A stretch of 64,000 bases of DNA from an uncultured Candidatus Thioglobus sp. (GCA_905618925.1 CAJQTG010000003.1:1-64000), one strand, 5' to 3'; shown: positions 16,940-26,600, numbered from the stretch's first letter. The notes: generated by a model from the sequence alone, not told the origin. Numbers and translations are program-made.

Positions 16940-18187
16940 ATGCCAAGTAATAATATCTCATTAGACGTCGATTACGTCAAAGCACAATTCCCAGCCTTTA
17001 ATGATCCAAAAAGTTCAAAATGGTCATTCTTTGAAAATGCTGGTGGAAGCTATGTTCCTACCAACGTTATTGAGCACTTAAATCATTTTATGACGTCTAC
17101 AAAAGTTCAGCCATACGCTGAATTTGATACCTCCGCCATTGCTGGTGACAATATGGATCAAGCCACCAAGCTTTTTGCTGAAATGATTAATGCAAAGACA
17201 GATGAAATAATTATAGGCGGCTCGACAACGATGAATATGTACGTATTATCCAATGCAATGAAAAGTCTCCTTAAGCCAGGGGATGAGGTCATCGTTACGA
17301 ACCAGGATCATGAGGCTAACGTTGGTGCATGGCGAAGACTTGCTGAGCATGGCGCCGTAATAAAAGAATGGCAAATTAATACAGACACTGCAGAACTTGA
17401 GATCGATGACCTTAAAGCACTTCTATCAGATAAAACCAAAATTGTTGCTGTTACGCACTGCTCGAATATAGTTGGGTCAATTAATGATTTAAAATCAATT
17501 GCTAAGTTAGTTCATGAGTACGACGCTTATATAGTTGGTGATGGCGTATCCTATGCGCCTCACGGTTTTCCAGACGTAAAGGACCTTGATGTCGATTTTT
17601 ACGCATTTAGTCTTTACAAGACGTTTGGTCCCCATCTTGGGCTTCTTTATGGAAAAAAAGAAATCCTAAGCAAGCTTCCCAATCAAAATCACGAATTCCT
17701 AGAAGGAGACGTTCCTTACACACTTAACCCTGGCGGACCCAACCATGAAGAGCTATCTTGTCTAATAGGTGTTTATGAGTACTTTAATAACTTATATGAG
17801 CATCATTTTCCCGGCAAAGAGGCCTCAACTAGAGAAAAAATTGAAGCTGTTAATGAGTTAATTGCTGTTCACGAAATGGAGATTGCAAACCCACTTCTTG
17901 ATTACATTAACTCTCGAGATGATATTAATCTTATCGGAAAAAACAAAATAGAGAATAAAGATAGAGCACCAACGATTGCCTTTACGATTAAAAACAAATC
18001 CTCAAAAGATGTAAGTAGTGAGCTTGTAAAAAATGGCATAGCAACTAGAAATGATAATTTCTATGCATGGCGATGTTTAAAGGCACTTGGAATTAGTACC
18101 GATGATGGCGTTGTTAGAACAAGTATGGTTCATTACAATACTCATGAGGATGTTAATAAACTGATAAGTGCTTTAAAAAATATTTAG
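16940..18187 (+). CDS. Class V (cysteine desulfurase-like) aminotransferase
   Basis: The 415 aa protein is a fold-type I PLP enzyme of the class V group. Asp201 in VGDGVSYAPHG and the PLP lysine Lys227 in AFSLYKTFGPH are in place, as is the N-terminal FENAGGSYVP. The only cysteine in the C-terminal third (WRCLKALGI) is not in a recognisable desulfurase loop, so sulfur transfer is unlikely; a transaminase, lyase or epimerase is more probable. A strong AAGGAG ribosome site precedes the ATG. It follows the aldolase-like gene in the GntR-linked operon and converges on the PhyH gene. Confidence 0.8.
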   Translation: MPSNNISLDVDYVKAQFPAFNDPKSSKWSFFENAGGSYVPTNVIEHLNHFMTSTKVQPYAEFDTSAIAGDNMDQATKLFAEMINAKTDEIIIGGSTTMNMYVLSNAMKSLLKPGDEVIVTNQDHEANVGAWRRLAEHGAVIKEWQINTDTAELEIDDLKALLSDKTKIVAVTHCSNIVGSINDLKSIAKLVHEYDAYIVGDGVSYAPHGFPDVKDLDVDFYAFSLYKTFGPHLGLLYGKKEILSKLPNQNHEFLEGDVPYTLNPGGPNHEELSCLIGVYEYFNNLYEHHFPGKEASTREKIEAVNELIAVHEMEIANPLLDYINSRDDINLIGKNKIENKDRAPTIAFTIKNKSSKDVSSELVKNGIATRNDNFYAWRCLKALGISTDDGVVRTSMVHYNTHEDVNKLISALKNI

Positions 18188-18254
18188 AGTATTTAGGTTG
18201 AGAAAATAAAGAATATTTAGCTTCCTTCAATACTTTTAATTAAATCTTTCAAAG

Positions 18255-19088
18255 TCAGTCCTCTTCATAGAGTGTTGGAAACATTTTGCCACCTAAATCA
18301 TCACCATTTTGATAACCATTTGCCCCCATCATTGCTCTTTCTTCTTGAGCCCAATCACCTCGATACTCAATCATAGAGCCTTCTTTAGCCATTCTTAAGG
18401 TATATCGATGAATATCTTTTTTTGGCATTACTTGATTTAAGCTTCCGTGCAGCGTTCGCATATCAAAAAAGACACAATCACCCAATTCTAGATCCCACTG
18501 CAGAAACTCATAGTCATCTTTATTATTAAGAATATCTGGCGTAATATCATAAGTTTTGCCGTTGACACTTCCAGCCTCTCCATCTACAAGATGCCCTTCA
18601 TTGAATCGAGTCCTAATGAACAGCTTATCCCAAAGATGGGAGCCTTTAATCCAAGCAATCCCCTCTTCCTTTGATACAGGCTCTAATGGCAGCCAAAGAA
18701 CACACATTGAACCCTCAAAATCAAAGTAGGAGATGTCATGATGAAATGGAGCACCAGACTTTGATCCCGCTTCTCTAAAAAACCAGTTGTCCATTACTAA
18801 GTTTATTTTTTTAGCTTCCAAGAGCTCGGATGCTATTTTTGCTGTTGGTGAGTTAAAAACGAAGTCTTTAAAGTCCTTATAAAGACCCCAGGTCCAGAAA
18901 TCTTCAAAGTAACCAGGCGCATTTATATCTTTGGTGTGCCTTTCAAACCTTGGGCTGGGGTTTTTGATATCTTCATCAATACCTCTTCTTAGCTTGTCTA
19001 TCCATTGTTTATCAAATTTACCCTTTATCAAGGCCGCACCATCAAGCTTAAATTGTTTAATTTCTTCTGCAGTAAGTAAGTTTTTCAT
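18255..19088 (-). CDS. Phytanoyl-CoA dioxygenase (PhyH)-family Fe(II)/2-oxoglutarate oxygenase
   Basis: The 277 aa protein has the PhyH double-stranded beta-helix signature: the HxD iron ligands His116 and Asp118 in APFHHDISYF, distal ligand His214 in RTLHGSLNQ, and Arg228 in HRYTLRMA as the likely 2-oxoglutarate contact. Such enzymes hydroxylate or demethylate small molecules, including ectoine and phosphonates, using O2 and 2-oxoglutarate. All catalytic residues look intact. It is a single gene, convergent with the aminotransferase gene, and the target cannot be derived from the sequence. Confidence 0.85.
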   Translation of the reverse strand: MKNLLTAEEIKQFKLDGAALIKGKFDKQWIDKLRRGIDEDIKNPSPRFERHTKDINAPGYFEDFWTWGLYKDFKDFVFNSPTAKIASELLEAKKINLVMDNWFFREAGSKSGAPFHHDISYFDFEGSMCVLWLPLEPVSKEEGIAWIKGSHLWDKLFIRTRFNEGHLVDGEAGSVNGKTYDITPDILNNKDDYEFLQWDLELGDCVFFDMRTLHGSLNQVMPKKDIHRYTLRMAKEGSMIEYRGDWAQEERAMMGANGYQNGDDLGGKMFPTLYEED

Positions 19089-19173
19089 TGAGAGGAGTAT
19101 TTTAAATTATTAGCAAAAAAAAACTCCTAATATTATTAATACCAAGAGTTATTGAAATAGGTTTGAAGCGATA

Positions 19174-19365
19174 TTAGATCGCGCAGCTCATATCATTGCC
19201 ACAGCACATTGGTGATTTGATTTTCCCATGACCATTTGGACACTCAGAAATCTGAACTTCGCCGCCATCATCAAGCTTAAGTACGCCATCTACAAGCGGT
19301 TCATCACACTTAGCGCAGGTTGCATTGACGCCCATTCCACAATTACTACATTCATAAGTTGCCAT
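19174..19365 (-). CDS. Small zinc-ribbon-like protein, 63 aa
   Basis: This 63 aa protein has two N-terminal CxxC knuckles, CSNCGMG and CAKCDEP, and a C-terminal cluster of CPNGHGK plus MCCGNDMSC. The spacing suggests two metal-binding sites, zinc most likely. It is preceded by a good GGAGAAAATT-type ribosome site. I cannot assign a function; similar short cysteine-rich proteins are common in marine bacteria. It is monocistronic and divergent from the next small gene. Confidence 0.7.
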   Translation of the reverse strand: MATYECSNCGMGVNATCAKCDEPLVDGVLKLDDGGEVQISECPNGHGKIKSPMCCGNDMSCAI

Positions 19366-19470
19366 AATTTTCTCCGATTAAGTAAGACGATATAGTAACA
19401 GAATTGGAGTAATTAATTTTCAATTTATTGAGTAGAATTTTTGATTATTTTTGCCCAAAGGTATATTATT

Positions 19471-19860
19471 ATGGGCACTATGAAAAAAATACTTTTAATC
19501 CTATTTATATCTCTTTCTGTCAACCTCTCTTATGCTGGAGGAGATGATAGAGACCAGGTGCTTCCATTAAACTCTCTGAATGATGATTATGATGAAACCC
19601 AAAATTTCCTTCAAGATGATGATTCAGAATTAGTTCTCTCAGATGAAAGTGAGGCCTCAGAAATAGCTCAGCCAAAACTGATTAATCAAACGATAAATGA
19701 AGTCAGTCAGAATACTAATGGTATAGAAACAATTAGCTCTGTTAAGTCTCTAGCTTCCAGGTATCTTAAATCAGATCAGGGCATACTTATTATGCTAATT
19801 CTATTTGTTGTAGGGCTGATTCTTTTATTTAATTTTTTCGTTAGAGAGAAGAATAACTAA
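19471..19860 (+). CDS. Hypothetical envelope protein with signal peptide and C-terminal membrane anchor
   Basis: I place the start at the ATG at 19471, which has AAAGG about 10 bases upstream, rather than at the upstream TTG used by the track. The product (129 aa) has a signal-type segment (KKILLILFISLSVNLSYAGG), a long acidic serine-rich middle (many D, E and S residues), and a C-terminal transmembrane helix (GILIMLILFVVGLILLFNFF) followed by a short basic tail. It would be anchored in the inner membrane with its acidic part in the periplasm. The family is not recognised. Its stop overlaps the convergent psuG stop by 4 bases. Confidence 0.65.
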   Translation: MGTMKKILLILFISLSVNLSYAGGDDRDQVLPLNSLNDDYDETQNFLQDDDSELVLSDESEASEIAQPKLINQTINEVSQNTNGIETISSVKSLASRYLKSDQGILIMLILFVVGLILLFNFFVREKNN

Positions 19861-20777
19861 TCTATTTTTGAAAAATGCACGGCAATTTTGGCTGCTAGAT
19901 CTGCATTATTTTTAATCAACTTGATGTTGGCATCTAAGCTCTTACCTTTAGTTATTTCATTGACTTTTGATAACAAATAAGGCGTTATTTTTTTGCCTGT
20001 AATATTTTCATTATCAGCTTCAATAATGGCTAGATTTATGGCTTCATTCATAACGCTTGATTCAAGCTCAAATGCTACTGGAATAGGATTTGTAACTAAA
20101 ACGCCGCCATCAATAGTAAGGTCCCACTTAGTTTTTAATATGCCTGCAATATCAATTGCTGCATCAATCCTATAGTCAACATTAAACCCAGATTTTGTTG
20201 AATAAAAAGCTGGAAGCTCAGAGGTTTTATAACCAATAACAGGAACGCCCTTAGTTTCAAGATATTCAAGGGTTAGCCCTATATCAAGTATAGACTTTAC
20301 TCCAGCACAAACAACGCACACGTTTGTTCTTGAAAGTTCATCAAGATCTGCAGAGATATCAAGTGTTGTCTCAGCACCTCTATGAACGCCTCCTATTCCA
20401 CCTGTTGCAAATACCGCAATATTTGCAAGGTTTGCAATAATCATAGTCGATGCAACTGTTGTGGAGCCGGATAATTTTTGTGAAACAGAAACGGCTAGAT
20501 CTCTCCTGGAAATCTTTTTAATCTCATCATTCGTTGCTAAAAATTCAATTTCTTCTTTAGTAAGGCCTATTTTTAGGCGCCCTTTAATAATTGCAATCGT
20601 AGCTGGAACTGCTTTATTGGATCGAACTGTCTTTTCAACCATCAATGCAGTTTCTATATTTTTAGGGTAAGGCATCCCGTGAGAAATAATAGTAGACTCA
20701 AGTGCAACAATTGGTAGATTGTTTTTTAGTGCATTTATAACGTCAGGGTGAAAATCTATGTAATCATCTAGCTTCAT
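19857..20777 (-). CDS. psuG: Pseudouridine-5'-phosphate glycosidase
   Basis: This 306 aa protein matches PsuG throughout: PIVALESTIISHGMPYPKN near 25-43, the GRLKIGLT stretch, FATGGIGGVHRGAETT (about 122-137) and the VIGYKTSELPAFY element. PsuG cleaves the C-C glycosidic bond of pseudouridine 5'-phosphate to uracil and ribose 5-phosphate, a manganese-dependent reaction. It is the last gene of a three-gene operon in which it overlaps the kinase gene by 4 bases. With PsuK it gives a full pathway for using pseudouridine from RNA turnover. Confidence 0.93.
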   Translation of the reverse strand: MKLDDYIDFHPDVINALKNNLPIVALESTIISHGMPYPKNIETALMVEKTVRSNKAVPATIAIIKGRLKIGLTKEEIEFLATNDEIKKISRRDLAVSVSQKLSGSTTVASTMIIANLANIAVFATGGIGGVHRGAETTLDISADLDELSRTNVCVVCAGVKSILDIGLTLEYLETKGVPVIGYKTSELPAFYSTKSGFNVDYRIDAAIDIAGILKTKWDLTIDGGVLVTNPIPVAFELESSVMNEAINLAIIEADNENITGKKITPYLLSKVNEITKGKSLDANIKLIKNNADLAAKIAVHFSKID

Positions 20778-21712
20778 TTCTTATGTTCCTTTAATAAATG
20801 TTCAATATTTTCTACTGATAATTCATTGCTAATCGTATTCTTGCTTTTAAGGGCTATCAATGCTGCAGTAGAGGCATATTTTACTGTTTCTTGAATGCAA
20901 CTTAACTTTAAAAATCCATAAACTATTCCAGCAACAAAAGCATCTCCTGCCCCATTTGCACTGACTACATCAATTTTTTCTTGGATATATTTGCCATAAT
21001 CTTTTCCATCAAAATAAAAAACGCCATCTTCACCTAAGGTTATAAATATTTGCTTACAGCCTCTATCAAATAGATTTTTTGCTGCCTTAAGCATACTTGA
21101 TTCATCTGTAATTTTGATGCCAGTTATGAGCTCTGACTCTAGTCTATTTGGCTTAACAGTATGAAATTTACCGATAAGATGAATTATCTTTGAAGATTTC
21201 GCAATTGACACAGTGTCCAAAAATAAGGGGATATGACTAAATTCTTCAGTAACGTACTCAATTACATCAATTGGAACATTTGTATCAATTACGATAACAG
21301 AGCTTTGATTTAAGGCACTACTATGACTCTCAATATCATCAACGCTCATCTCATTAATAATTCTCATATCTGAGATTGACACCAGCATATCATTATTATC
21401 ATCCAGTACTGATAGGTATTGACTGGTTGGCAATGAAGGATGTCTATTTATATATGAAGTATCAACATTCGCTTTTTGAGTGGATTCAATTAAAAAATTT
21501 CCCATAGCATCAGATCCAACATATGAAAATATTTTAGTTGGTATGGATAATCTAGCAATATTTTCAGCAATATTTCTTCCAACCCCACCAGATGACATAG
21601 AGATTTCACCTGGATTTGAATCGTTTAATAAAAGAGCGTTATCACTTGAGCCCTGAAGGTCTATGTTTGCCCCACCAATGACGCAAACATACTGCTTAGT
21701 CTTAGATATCAT
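20774..21712 (-). CDS. psuK: PfkB-family kinase, probable pseudouridine kinase
   Basis: The 312 aa protein is a ribokinase-type (PfkB) sugar/nucleoside kinase. It shows the N-terminal glycine-rich SSGGVGRNIAENIARL (residues about 40-55) and the C-terminal anion-hole/catalytic motif SANGAGDAFVAG near 245. Its partnership with psuG, whose start it overlaps by 4 bases, supports pseudouridine as the substrate, phosphorylated at the 5' position. The start in turn overlaps the end of the RND pump gene by 4 bases. Specificity for pseudouridine is inferred from this linkage. Confidence 0.88.
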   Translation of the reverse strand: MISKTKQYVCVIGGANIDLQGSSDNALLLNDSNPGEISMSSGGVGRNIAENIARLSIPTKIFSYVGSDAMGNFLIESTQKANVDTSYINRHPSLPTSQYLSVLDDNNDMLVSISDMRIINEMSVDDIESHSSALNQSSVIVIDTNVPIDVIEYVTEEFSHIPLFLDTVSIAKSSKIIHLIGKFHTVKPNRLESELITGIKITDESSMLKAAKNLFDRGCKQIFITLGEDGVFYFDGKDYGKYIQEKIDVVSANGAGDAFVAGIVYGFLKLSCIQETVKYASTAALIALKSKNTISNELSVENIEHLLKEHKK

Positions 21713-24700
21713 GCTTTAAATAGATTGTTTTTTATCTTTTTAATCCAATTAGTTATGTCTAAGTTTAAAGAATAAAGACAAGGAAGAAGTATCAAAGTAA
21801 CAAAAGTACCAAACAGTAAACCATATCCTAACGCCATAACCATAGGCTGCAAAAATGCATCTTTACCCCCAAAGCCATATATGAGTGGTAAGACTCCTGC
21901 AAGCGTTGTAAGGGTCGTTAATATCACCGCCCTTAATCTATCCTTAGCGCCCATCGCAATCCACTGGATTGATGAATCATTCGTGTCTTGACTTTTCTTA
22001 ATGAAATTAAGGTGACTTATCATTACTAATGAATCATTTACCACAACTCCCACTAAAGCTAAGACCCCCATTAAAACGAAGAAGCTGAACGACTCAGAGT
22101 GAAAAAAGAAGGCCCAAACAACACCAATTAAAGCAAAAGGAATGCTAAGAATAACTAACAACGGCTGAGAGTATGAATTAAAAAGAAGCGCTATTAGCAT
22201 GTATATTCCGAATACGGCAAAACCAAGCGCCAAAGAAAAATCACTTAAAGTTTCTCTAGCTTCTCTAGAGCTTCCACCTTCTATTGCTCGAACCTCAGGA
22301 AAATTATTAATTAAATCAAGCTCATCAAGCGCTCTTTTTGAAACAGATTGAGCCGTAGTTATTGAGTCTTCAACCGCTGCACTTACTTTAACAACACGCT
22401 CACCATTTAAATGTTTGTAGTTTGGATCACCTGGAGTCTCAACAACACTTGAAAATTGAGACATTGGAATCATTCTTCCCTGATTATTCCTAATAGAGGT
22501 CTTGGTAATATAATCATCAGAATAATTGCTATCACCAAGATACATTTTAACGCTTAGCTTGGTGTTATTAAAATCAACATCAGAAACATCCATCCCAGAG
22601 TATATGGTTCTTAAGTGGCTGTATACCTGCTGGTATTGAATTCCTAACCGTGCCATTGACTCGTAATCTAACAAAACTTCAATTCGATTTTTACTTAAAT
22701 CATCATCTCGATCAATATCGCTGACTCCGTCATAGCTACTAAGAATTTTTTCAAGTTGGTCAACAGCTGCTTGGCGCTGAACATCATTACTTCCAATTAA
22801 GCTTAGCTCGATATCCAGTGCTCCGCCTGGACCTCCCCTATTTGTCCTAAAATTAATCCTTGAAACGCCTTCAATATCTGTTGTTTCTGCTTTTAGAATC
22901 TCGATAATTTCTTTGGCAGAGATTGAACGATCACCCGCTGGCGTCAAGGTAATAGCAATTGAGGCACGATTAGAGGCTCTTGAGCCAATTGTACTTGTAA
23001 AAAAATCTAAATTTGAGCCCACTTTATCGATAATAATATTATCGATTTTAATTATGGATTGCTCTGTTGTTTCAACTGGAGTCCCTAGAGGCGTTTGAAT
23101 GCGCATATTTATCGAGTTTGTGCCGCTTGATGGGAACTGGATATAGGTAATTTCTTTTATACCGATATAAGCACTAAAAGCAAGAAGCGCAATAAACAGA
23201 CTCAGGACAATAAAGCGCCATCTAAGTACGACAATTAACATTTTTTCAAACCATCTTTCAACTGGTTTAAACCATATTTTTTGTTTCTTATCTGCACTAC
23301 CAGACATGTGGGCAGGCAAAGCAATACTAACCTCAAGCAATGAGAACGTTAAAGCGCAGATAACAGTAATAGGCAAAATATATATAAATTTACCAATCGT
23401 GCCGCTCATTATTAGGACGGTTGATATGGCAAGGACTGTAGTTAAAATAGTCGTAATAACAGGCATGATTACCCGTTTAAAGCCGTCAACAATATTTTGA
23501 TAGACGTCACCACCCTTCTCTTTATAGTGGTGAATGCTCTCAGCTATTATGATGCTGTCATCAACAACTAAGCCCAGCACTAAGACCATTCCAATTAATG
23601 AGATTAAATTAATTGTTTCACCTGCAAAGCCAAGAAAAGCAACTGTTCCTAAAAGAGTCACAGGGATACTCACAGCAACCCAAAATGCAGTTTTTAATGA
23701 TAAAAATAAACCTAAAACTACCATAATGAGGACCAGCCCCACTAAGGCATTATTAGTTACAATTTTTAATCGATTGGATACTGGCTTTGACCTGTCATCG
23801 GTAACAATTAAATTAAGGCTTGAAGGGTACGATTCTTTGAGAACATCTAGAGACTCCCTTACTTTTTCAGTGGTTCTAATAACGTCTGCTTTTTCTGTTT
23901 TTGTGACCTTAAGGATGAAACCCTTAGTGCCATTAATTCGAGTAATGGTATTGAAACCAATTTCACCTTCCTCAATCGATGCAATGTCTTTTAATATAAT
24001 TGTTGGTCCATCATAGCTAGACTTTACAACTACATCTTCCAAAGATTCCATATTTTGATATTCGGAGATAATAATTATATTTTTTTGGTTCCTTCCTTGA
24101 TTATTGTCACCAATGGCAGAGCGAATATTTTGATCAGCAATAGCGGTCCTTACCTGATCAAAAGAGAGCTGATATTGTAAAAGCTTTTCTGGATTAACTC
24201 TAATTTGCACTTCTCTTTCAGAGTCTCCACCAATATTAACGCTCGCAACACCATCAATTAAAGAAAGGTTTTTCTCAATATTATTGGCAATGGCTTTAGC
24301 GGTCTCGACATTAATGTCATCCCCACCTATAACTATTGTAAGGATGGGCCACTCAGTACTCGTCCTGTCAACTACCAACGGGTCATTTGCGTCTTCAGGC
24401 AAGTCTTCTATTTCATTTACAGCCTCAGAAATACTAGTCTTCACCTCTTGAATGTCATCAACCCCTTCATCAATTTCAATATTTATACGAGATGACCCTT
24501 CAGATGAGGTTGATGTCAGCTCCTTGATTCCATAAATTCCCTTTATTTTGCTTTCAATTACGTTAGTGATATTCTTCTCAACATCTCTTGGAGAGGCACT
24601 TGGGTATGAAGTATTTATTGAAAGGCGATCAAATTCGATGACGGGATAGGTATCACGTTGTATTTTTTGCAGTGTCACAAAACCGAGTATGACAATTGAT

Positions 24701-24759
24701 AAAGTAAATAGCAGTGCTAACTTTTTTTGACGTGCAAAGAAATTTAAAAACGAATCCAT
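21709..24759 (-). CDS. RND-family efflux permease (AcrB/MdtB-like, HAE1 group)
   Basis: This 1016 aa inner-membrane protein has the RND layout: a first helix at about 13-30, a large periplasmic domain, a helix bundle at about 335-480 containing the proton-relay pair in VLGLVVDDSIIIAES, a second periplasmic domain and a final bundle at about 850-1000. Length fits HAE1 transporters (about 1,020-1,050 aa). No membrane-fusion partner or outer-membrane channel gene is adjacent, which is unusual. It is the first gene of an overlapping operon with psuK and psuG. Substrate unknown. Confidence 0.9.
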   Translation of the reverse strand: MDSFLNFFARQKKLALLFTLSIVILGFVTLQKIQRDTYPVIEFDRLSINTSYPSASPRDVEKNITNVIESKIKGIYGIKELTSTSSEGSSRINIEIDEGVDDIQEVKTSISEAVNEIEDLPEDANDPLVVDRTSTEWPILTIVIGGDDINVETAKAIANNIEKNLSLIDGVASVNIGGDSEREVQIRVNPEKLLQYQLSFDQVRTAIADQNIRSAIGDNNQGRNQKNIIIISEYQNMESLEDVVVKSSYDGPTIILKDIASIEEGEIGFNTITRINGTKGFILKVTKTEKADVIRTTEKVRESLDVLKESYPSSLNLIVTDDRSKPVSNRLKIVTNNALVGLVLIMVVLGLFLSLKTAFWVAVSIPVTLLGTVAFLGFAGETINLISLIGMVLVLGLVVDDSIIIAESIHHYKEKGGDVYQNIVDGFKRVIMPVITTILTTVLAISTVLIMSGTIGKFIYILPITVICALTFSLLEVSIALPAHMSGSADKKQKIWFKPVERWFEKMLIVVLRWRFIVLSLFIALLAFSAYIGIKEITYIQFPSSGTNSINMRIQTPLGTPVETTEQSIIKIDNIIIDKVGSNLDFFTSTIGSRASNRASIAITLTPAGDRSISAKEIIEILKAETTDIEGVSRINFRTNRGGPGGALDIELSLIGSNDVQRQAAVDQLEKILSSYDGVSDIDRDDDLSKNRIEVLLDYESMARLGIQYQQVYSHLRTIYSGMDVSDVDFNNTKLSVKMYLGDSNYSDDYITKTSIRNNQGRMIPMSQFSSVVETPGDPNYKHLNGERVVKVSAAVEDSITTAQSVSKRALDELDLINNFPEVRAIEGGSSREARETLSDFSLALGFAVFGIYMLIALLFNSYSQPLLVILSIPFALIGVVWAFFFHSESFSFFVLMGVLALVGVVVNDSLVMISHLNFIKKSQDTNDSSIQWIAMGAKDRLRAVILTTLTTLAGVLPLIYGFGGKDAFLQPMVMALGYGLLFGTFVTLILLPCLYSLNLDITNWIKKIKNNLFKA

Positions 24760-24935
24760 AATTTACTTCTGCCTTAATAGAATGCGATTATTATATACAC
24801 GGAGCATAAAGAAATAGTGGAGACTTAGTGAACTTCTAACCCTTTTTTATTGGCTTTTTAGGGGAATAAAATCGATAATTTATAACTTGTTACTTTAAAA
24901 TTTGACTAGTATAAGTTAATTAAAATTAAGCCTAA

Positions 24936-26426
24936 ATGAAAAGCGTATTTGTAATTCTAGGAAACCAACTCTTTGAGCCAAAATTACTTCAAGATCATAA
25001 CTGTAGTAAGGTCTTCATGGCTGAGGATTTTGATCTTTGCAGCTATGAAAAGCATCACAAGCTAAAGCTTTACTTGTTTCTATGTGCAATGCGAGAATAC
25101 AAAGATGAACTTGAATCTTTAAACATATCTGTTGAATACTTTTCCTTAAATGAACGGGTCAAAAACCAATCGTATCTTGAGCTCCTTGTTGATTACGTTT
25201 TGGATAATCAAATAGAGCAGGTAAATTTATTTGAAATTGAGGATAAAGCTTTTGAGACAGAATTGCTTGAAGGCCTGTCTAAAAATAATATTAACTTTAA
25301 AACTCACCAGTCGCCAATGTTTCTCTTCTCTAGGGAAGAGCTGCATTCTCTAATGAAGGATAAGAAGGTCCTTAGAATGGGAAATTTCTACCAGCACGGA
25401 AGGAAAAAATTCAATGTCTTGGTGGATGAAAATAACAAGCCTTTGGGCGGTAAATGGTCCTTTGATGCAGAGAATAGAAAAAAAATCCCTGCCAATACCT
25501 TTATTCCTGAGCTACCAAATAACAAGCAATCGTTACATCACGATGATATTTGTAACCTCATAAGGCAGTATTTTAATGACCACCCTGGAAGTCTTGATAA
25601 CCCATGGTTTCCAGTAAATCGTCGTGACGCTGAGATTCAATTTGAAGATTTTTTAAAGCTAAGAATGGCTAATTTTGGCATTTATGAAGATGCAATGCTA
25701 GAAGGTAAAAACTTCTTATTTCATAGCTGCATCAGCGCCTCAATGAATATTGGGCTTTTATCTCCTCAGAAAGTCATTCAAACTTTACTAGATATCGCGG
25801 ATGAGTATCAAATTCCAATGAATTCACTAGAGGGCTTTATTCGTCAAGTTTTAGGGTGGCGTGAGTTTATAAGAGGCGTTTATCAAACAAAAGGTGACTA
25901 TCAGTTTAATAAAAACTATTGGGGGCATACTAGCAAGCTAACTTCAAGCTGGTACGAGGGCACAACAGGTATAGCTCCTTTGGATGATTCTATTAATACT
26001 GCGATACAAGATGGATACAATCATCATATCCCTAGGCTTATGGTTATAAGCAACCTGATGAATCTTTGTGAGATAGATCCCAAAGAAATATATAGGTGGT
26101 TTATGGAAATGTATATTGATTCCTCAGAATGGGTTATGGTTCCAAACGTGTTCGGCATGGCAACTTATTCTGATGGGGGATTAATGTCAACTAAGCCCTA
26201 TACATGCGGCTCAAATTATTTACTTAAAATGAGCAATTATAAGAAAGGTGAGTGGTGTAATACAGTTGATGGACTTTACTGGAGATTCATTCAAAAGAAC
26301 AGAAAGTTCTATGAATCCAATCCTAGATTATCCCTTCAAGCAAAACTTTTAGACAGAATGTCACAAGAGAGGAAAGAGCTTATCTTTGGCGAAGCAGAAA
26401 AATTTATTGAGACGCATACCCGATGA
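24936..26426 (+). CDS. Cryptochrome/photolyase-family protein (FeS-BCP/PhrB-like)
   Basis: The 496 aa protein begins with an N-terminal alpha/beta domain ([11 protein letters not shown]), then a helical FAD domain with [12 protein letters not shown] (about 303-314) and [22 protein letters not shown] (about 388-409), typical of the PhrB/FeS-containing bacterial cryptochrome group, some of which repair (6-4) photoproducts. PhrB has four cysteines for a 4Fe-4S cluster. Here Cys378, Cys424 and Cys441 are visible, but the usual CxxC pair after RMSDY reads KMSNYKKG, so cluster binding may be altered or absent. The stop overlaps the start of a DUF2256 gene. A DNA-repair role in sunlit water fits the nearby rhodopsin. 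Confidence 0.88.
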   Translation: MKSVFVILGNQLFEPKLLQDHNCSKVFMAEDFDLCSYEKHHKLKLYLFLCAMREYKDELESLNISVEYFSLNERVKNQSYLELLVDYVLDNQIEQVNLFEIEDKAFETELLEGLSKNNINFKTHQSPMFLFSREELHSLMKDKKVLRMGNFYQHGRKKFNVLVDENNKPLGGKWSFDAENRKKIPANTFIPELPNNKQSLHHDDICNLIRQYFNDHPGSLDNPWFPVNRRDAEIQFEDFLKLRMANFGIYEDAMLEGKNFLFHSCISASMNIGLLSPQKVIQTLLDIADEYQIPMNSLEGFIRQVLGWREFIRGVYQTKGDYQFNKNYWGHTSKLTSSWYEGTTGIAPLDDSINTAIQDGYNHHIPRLMVISNLMNLCEIDPKEIYRWFMEMYIDSSEWVMVPNVFGMATYSDGGLMSTKPYTCGSNYLLKMSNYKKGEWCNTVDGLYWRFIQKNRKFYESNPRLSLQAKLLDRMSQERKELIFGEAEKFIETHTR

Positions 26427-26542
26427 AACTAGAAAAGATTTGTAAAACTTGTAACAAACCCTTTACCTGGAGAAAAAAATGGCGTAAAGACTGGGAGAAT
26501 GTCCTCTATTGCAGTGAAAAATGCCGAAGAAATAAGTTGTAA
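26423..26542 (+). CDS. DUF2256-family small cysteine protein
   Basis: This 39 aa ORF was missed by the track. Its ATG overlaps the photolyase stop (ATGA), and it ends with TAA at 26540-26542. The product has [14 protein letters not shown] (residues 7-20) and YCSEKCRR (29-36), i.e. two Cys pairs around a WRKKW core, which matches the DUF2256 family. Members are often found next to photolyase/cryptochrome genes; their function is not established. The cysteines suggest one zinc or iron site. A bidirectional terminator follows. Confidence 0.85.
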   Translation: MKLEKICKTCNKPFTWRKKWRKDWENVLYCSEKCRRNKL

Positions 26543-26576
26543 TCCTTAGGCCCTATTAATAAATAGATAAAAAAAA

Positions 26577-26600
26577 GCCCTCAATGAAGAGGGCTTTTTA
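26577..26600. terminator. Bidirectional intrinsic terminator
   Basis: GCCCTC at 26577-26582 and GAGGGC at 26589-26594 form a 6 bp GC-rich stem with a 6 base loop, with an A-run before and TTTTT after it. It can end both the photolyase-DUF2256 transcript (plus strand) and the proteorhodopsin transcript (minus strand), whose stop codon is 16 bases away. Confidence 0.85.

Noticed and set aside
16940-18187. Annotation as a cysteine desulfurase (SufS/IscS)
   Set aside because: There is no recognisable catalytic cysteine loop and no Suf/Isc gene is nearby; class V aminotransferase is the safer name.
23534-24016. 160 aa plus-strand ORF inside the RND pump gene
   Set aside because: It lies antisense to a well-conserved transporter gene and has no recognisable domain.
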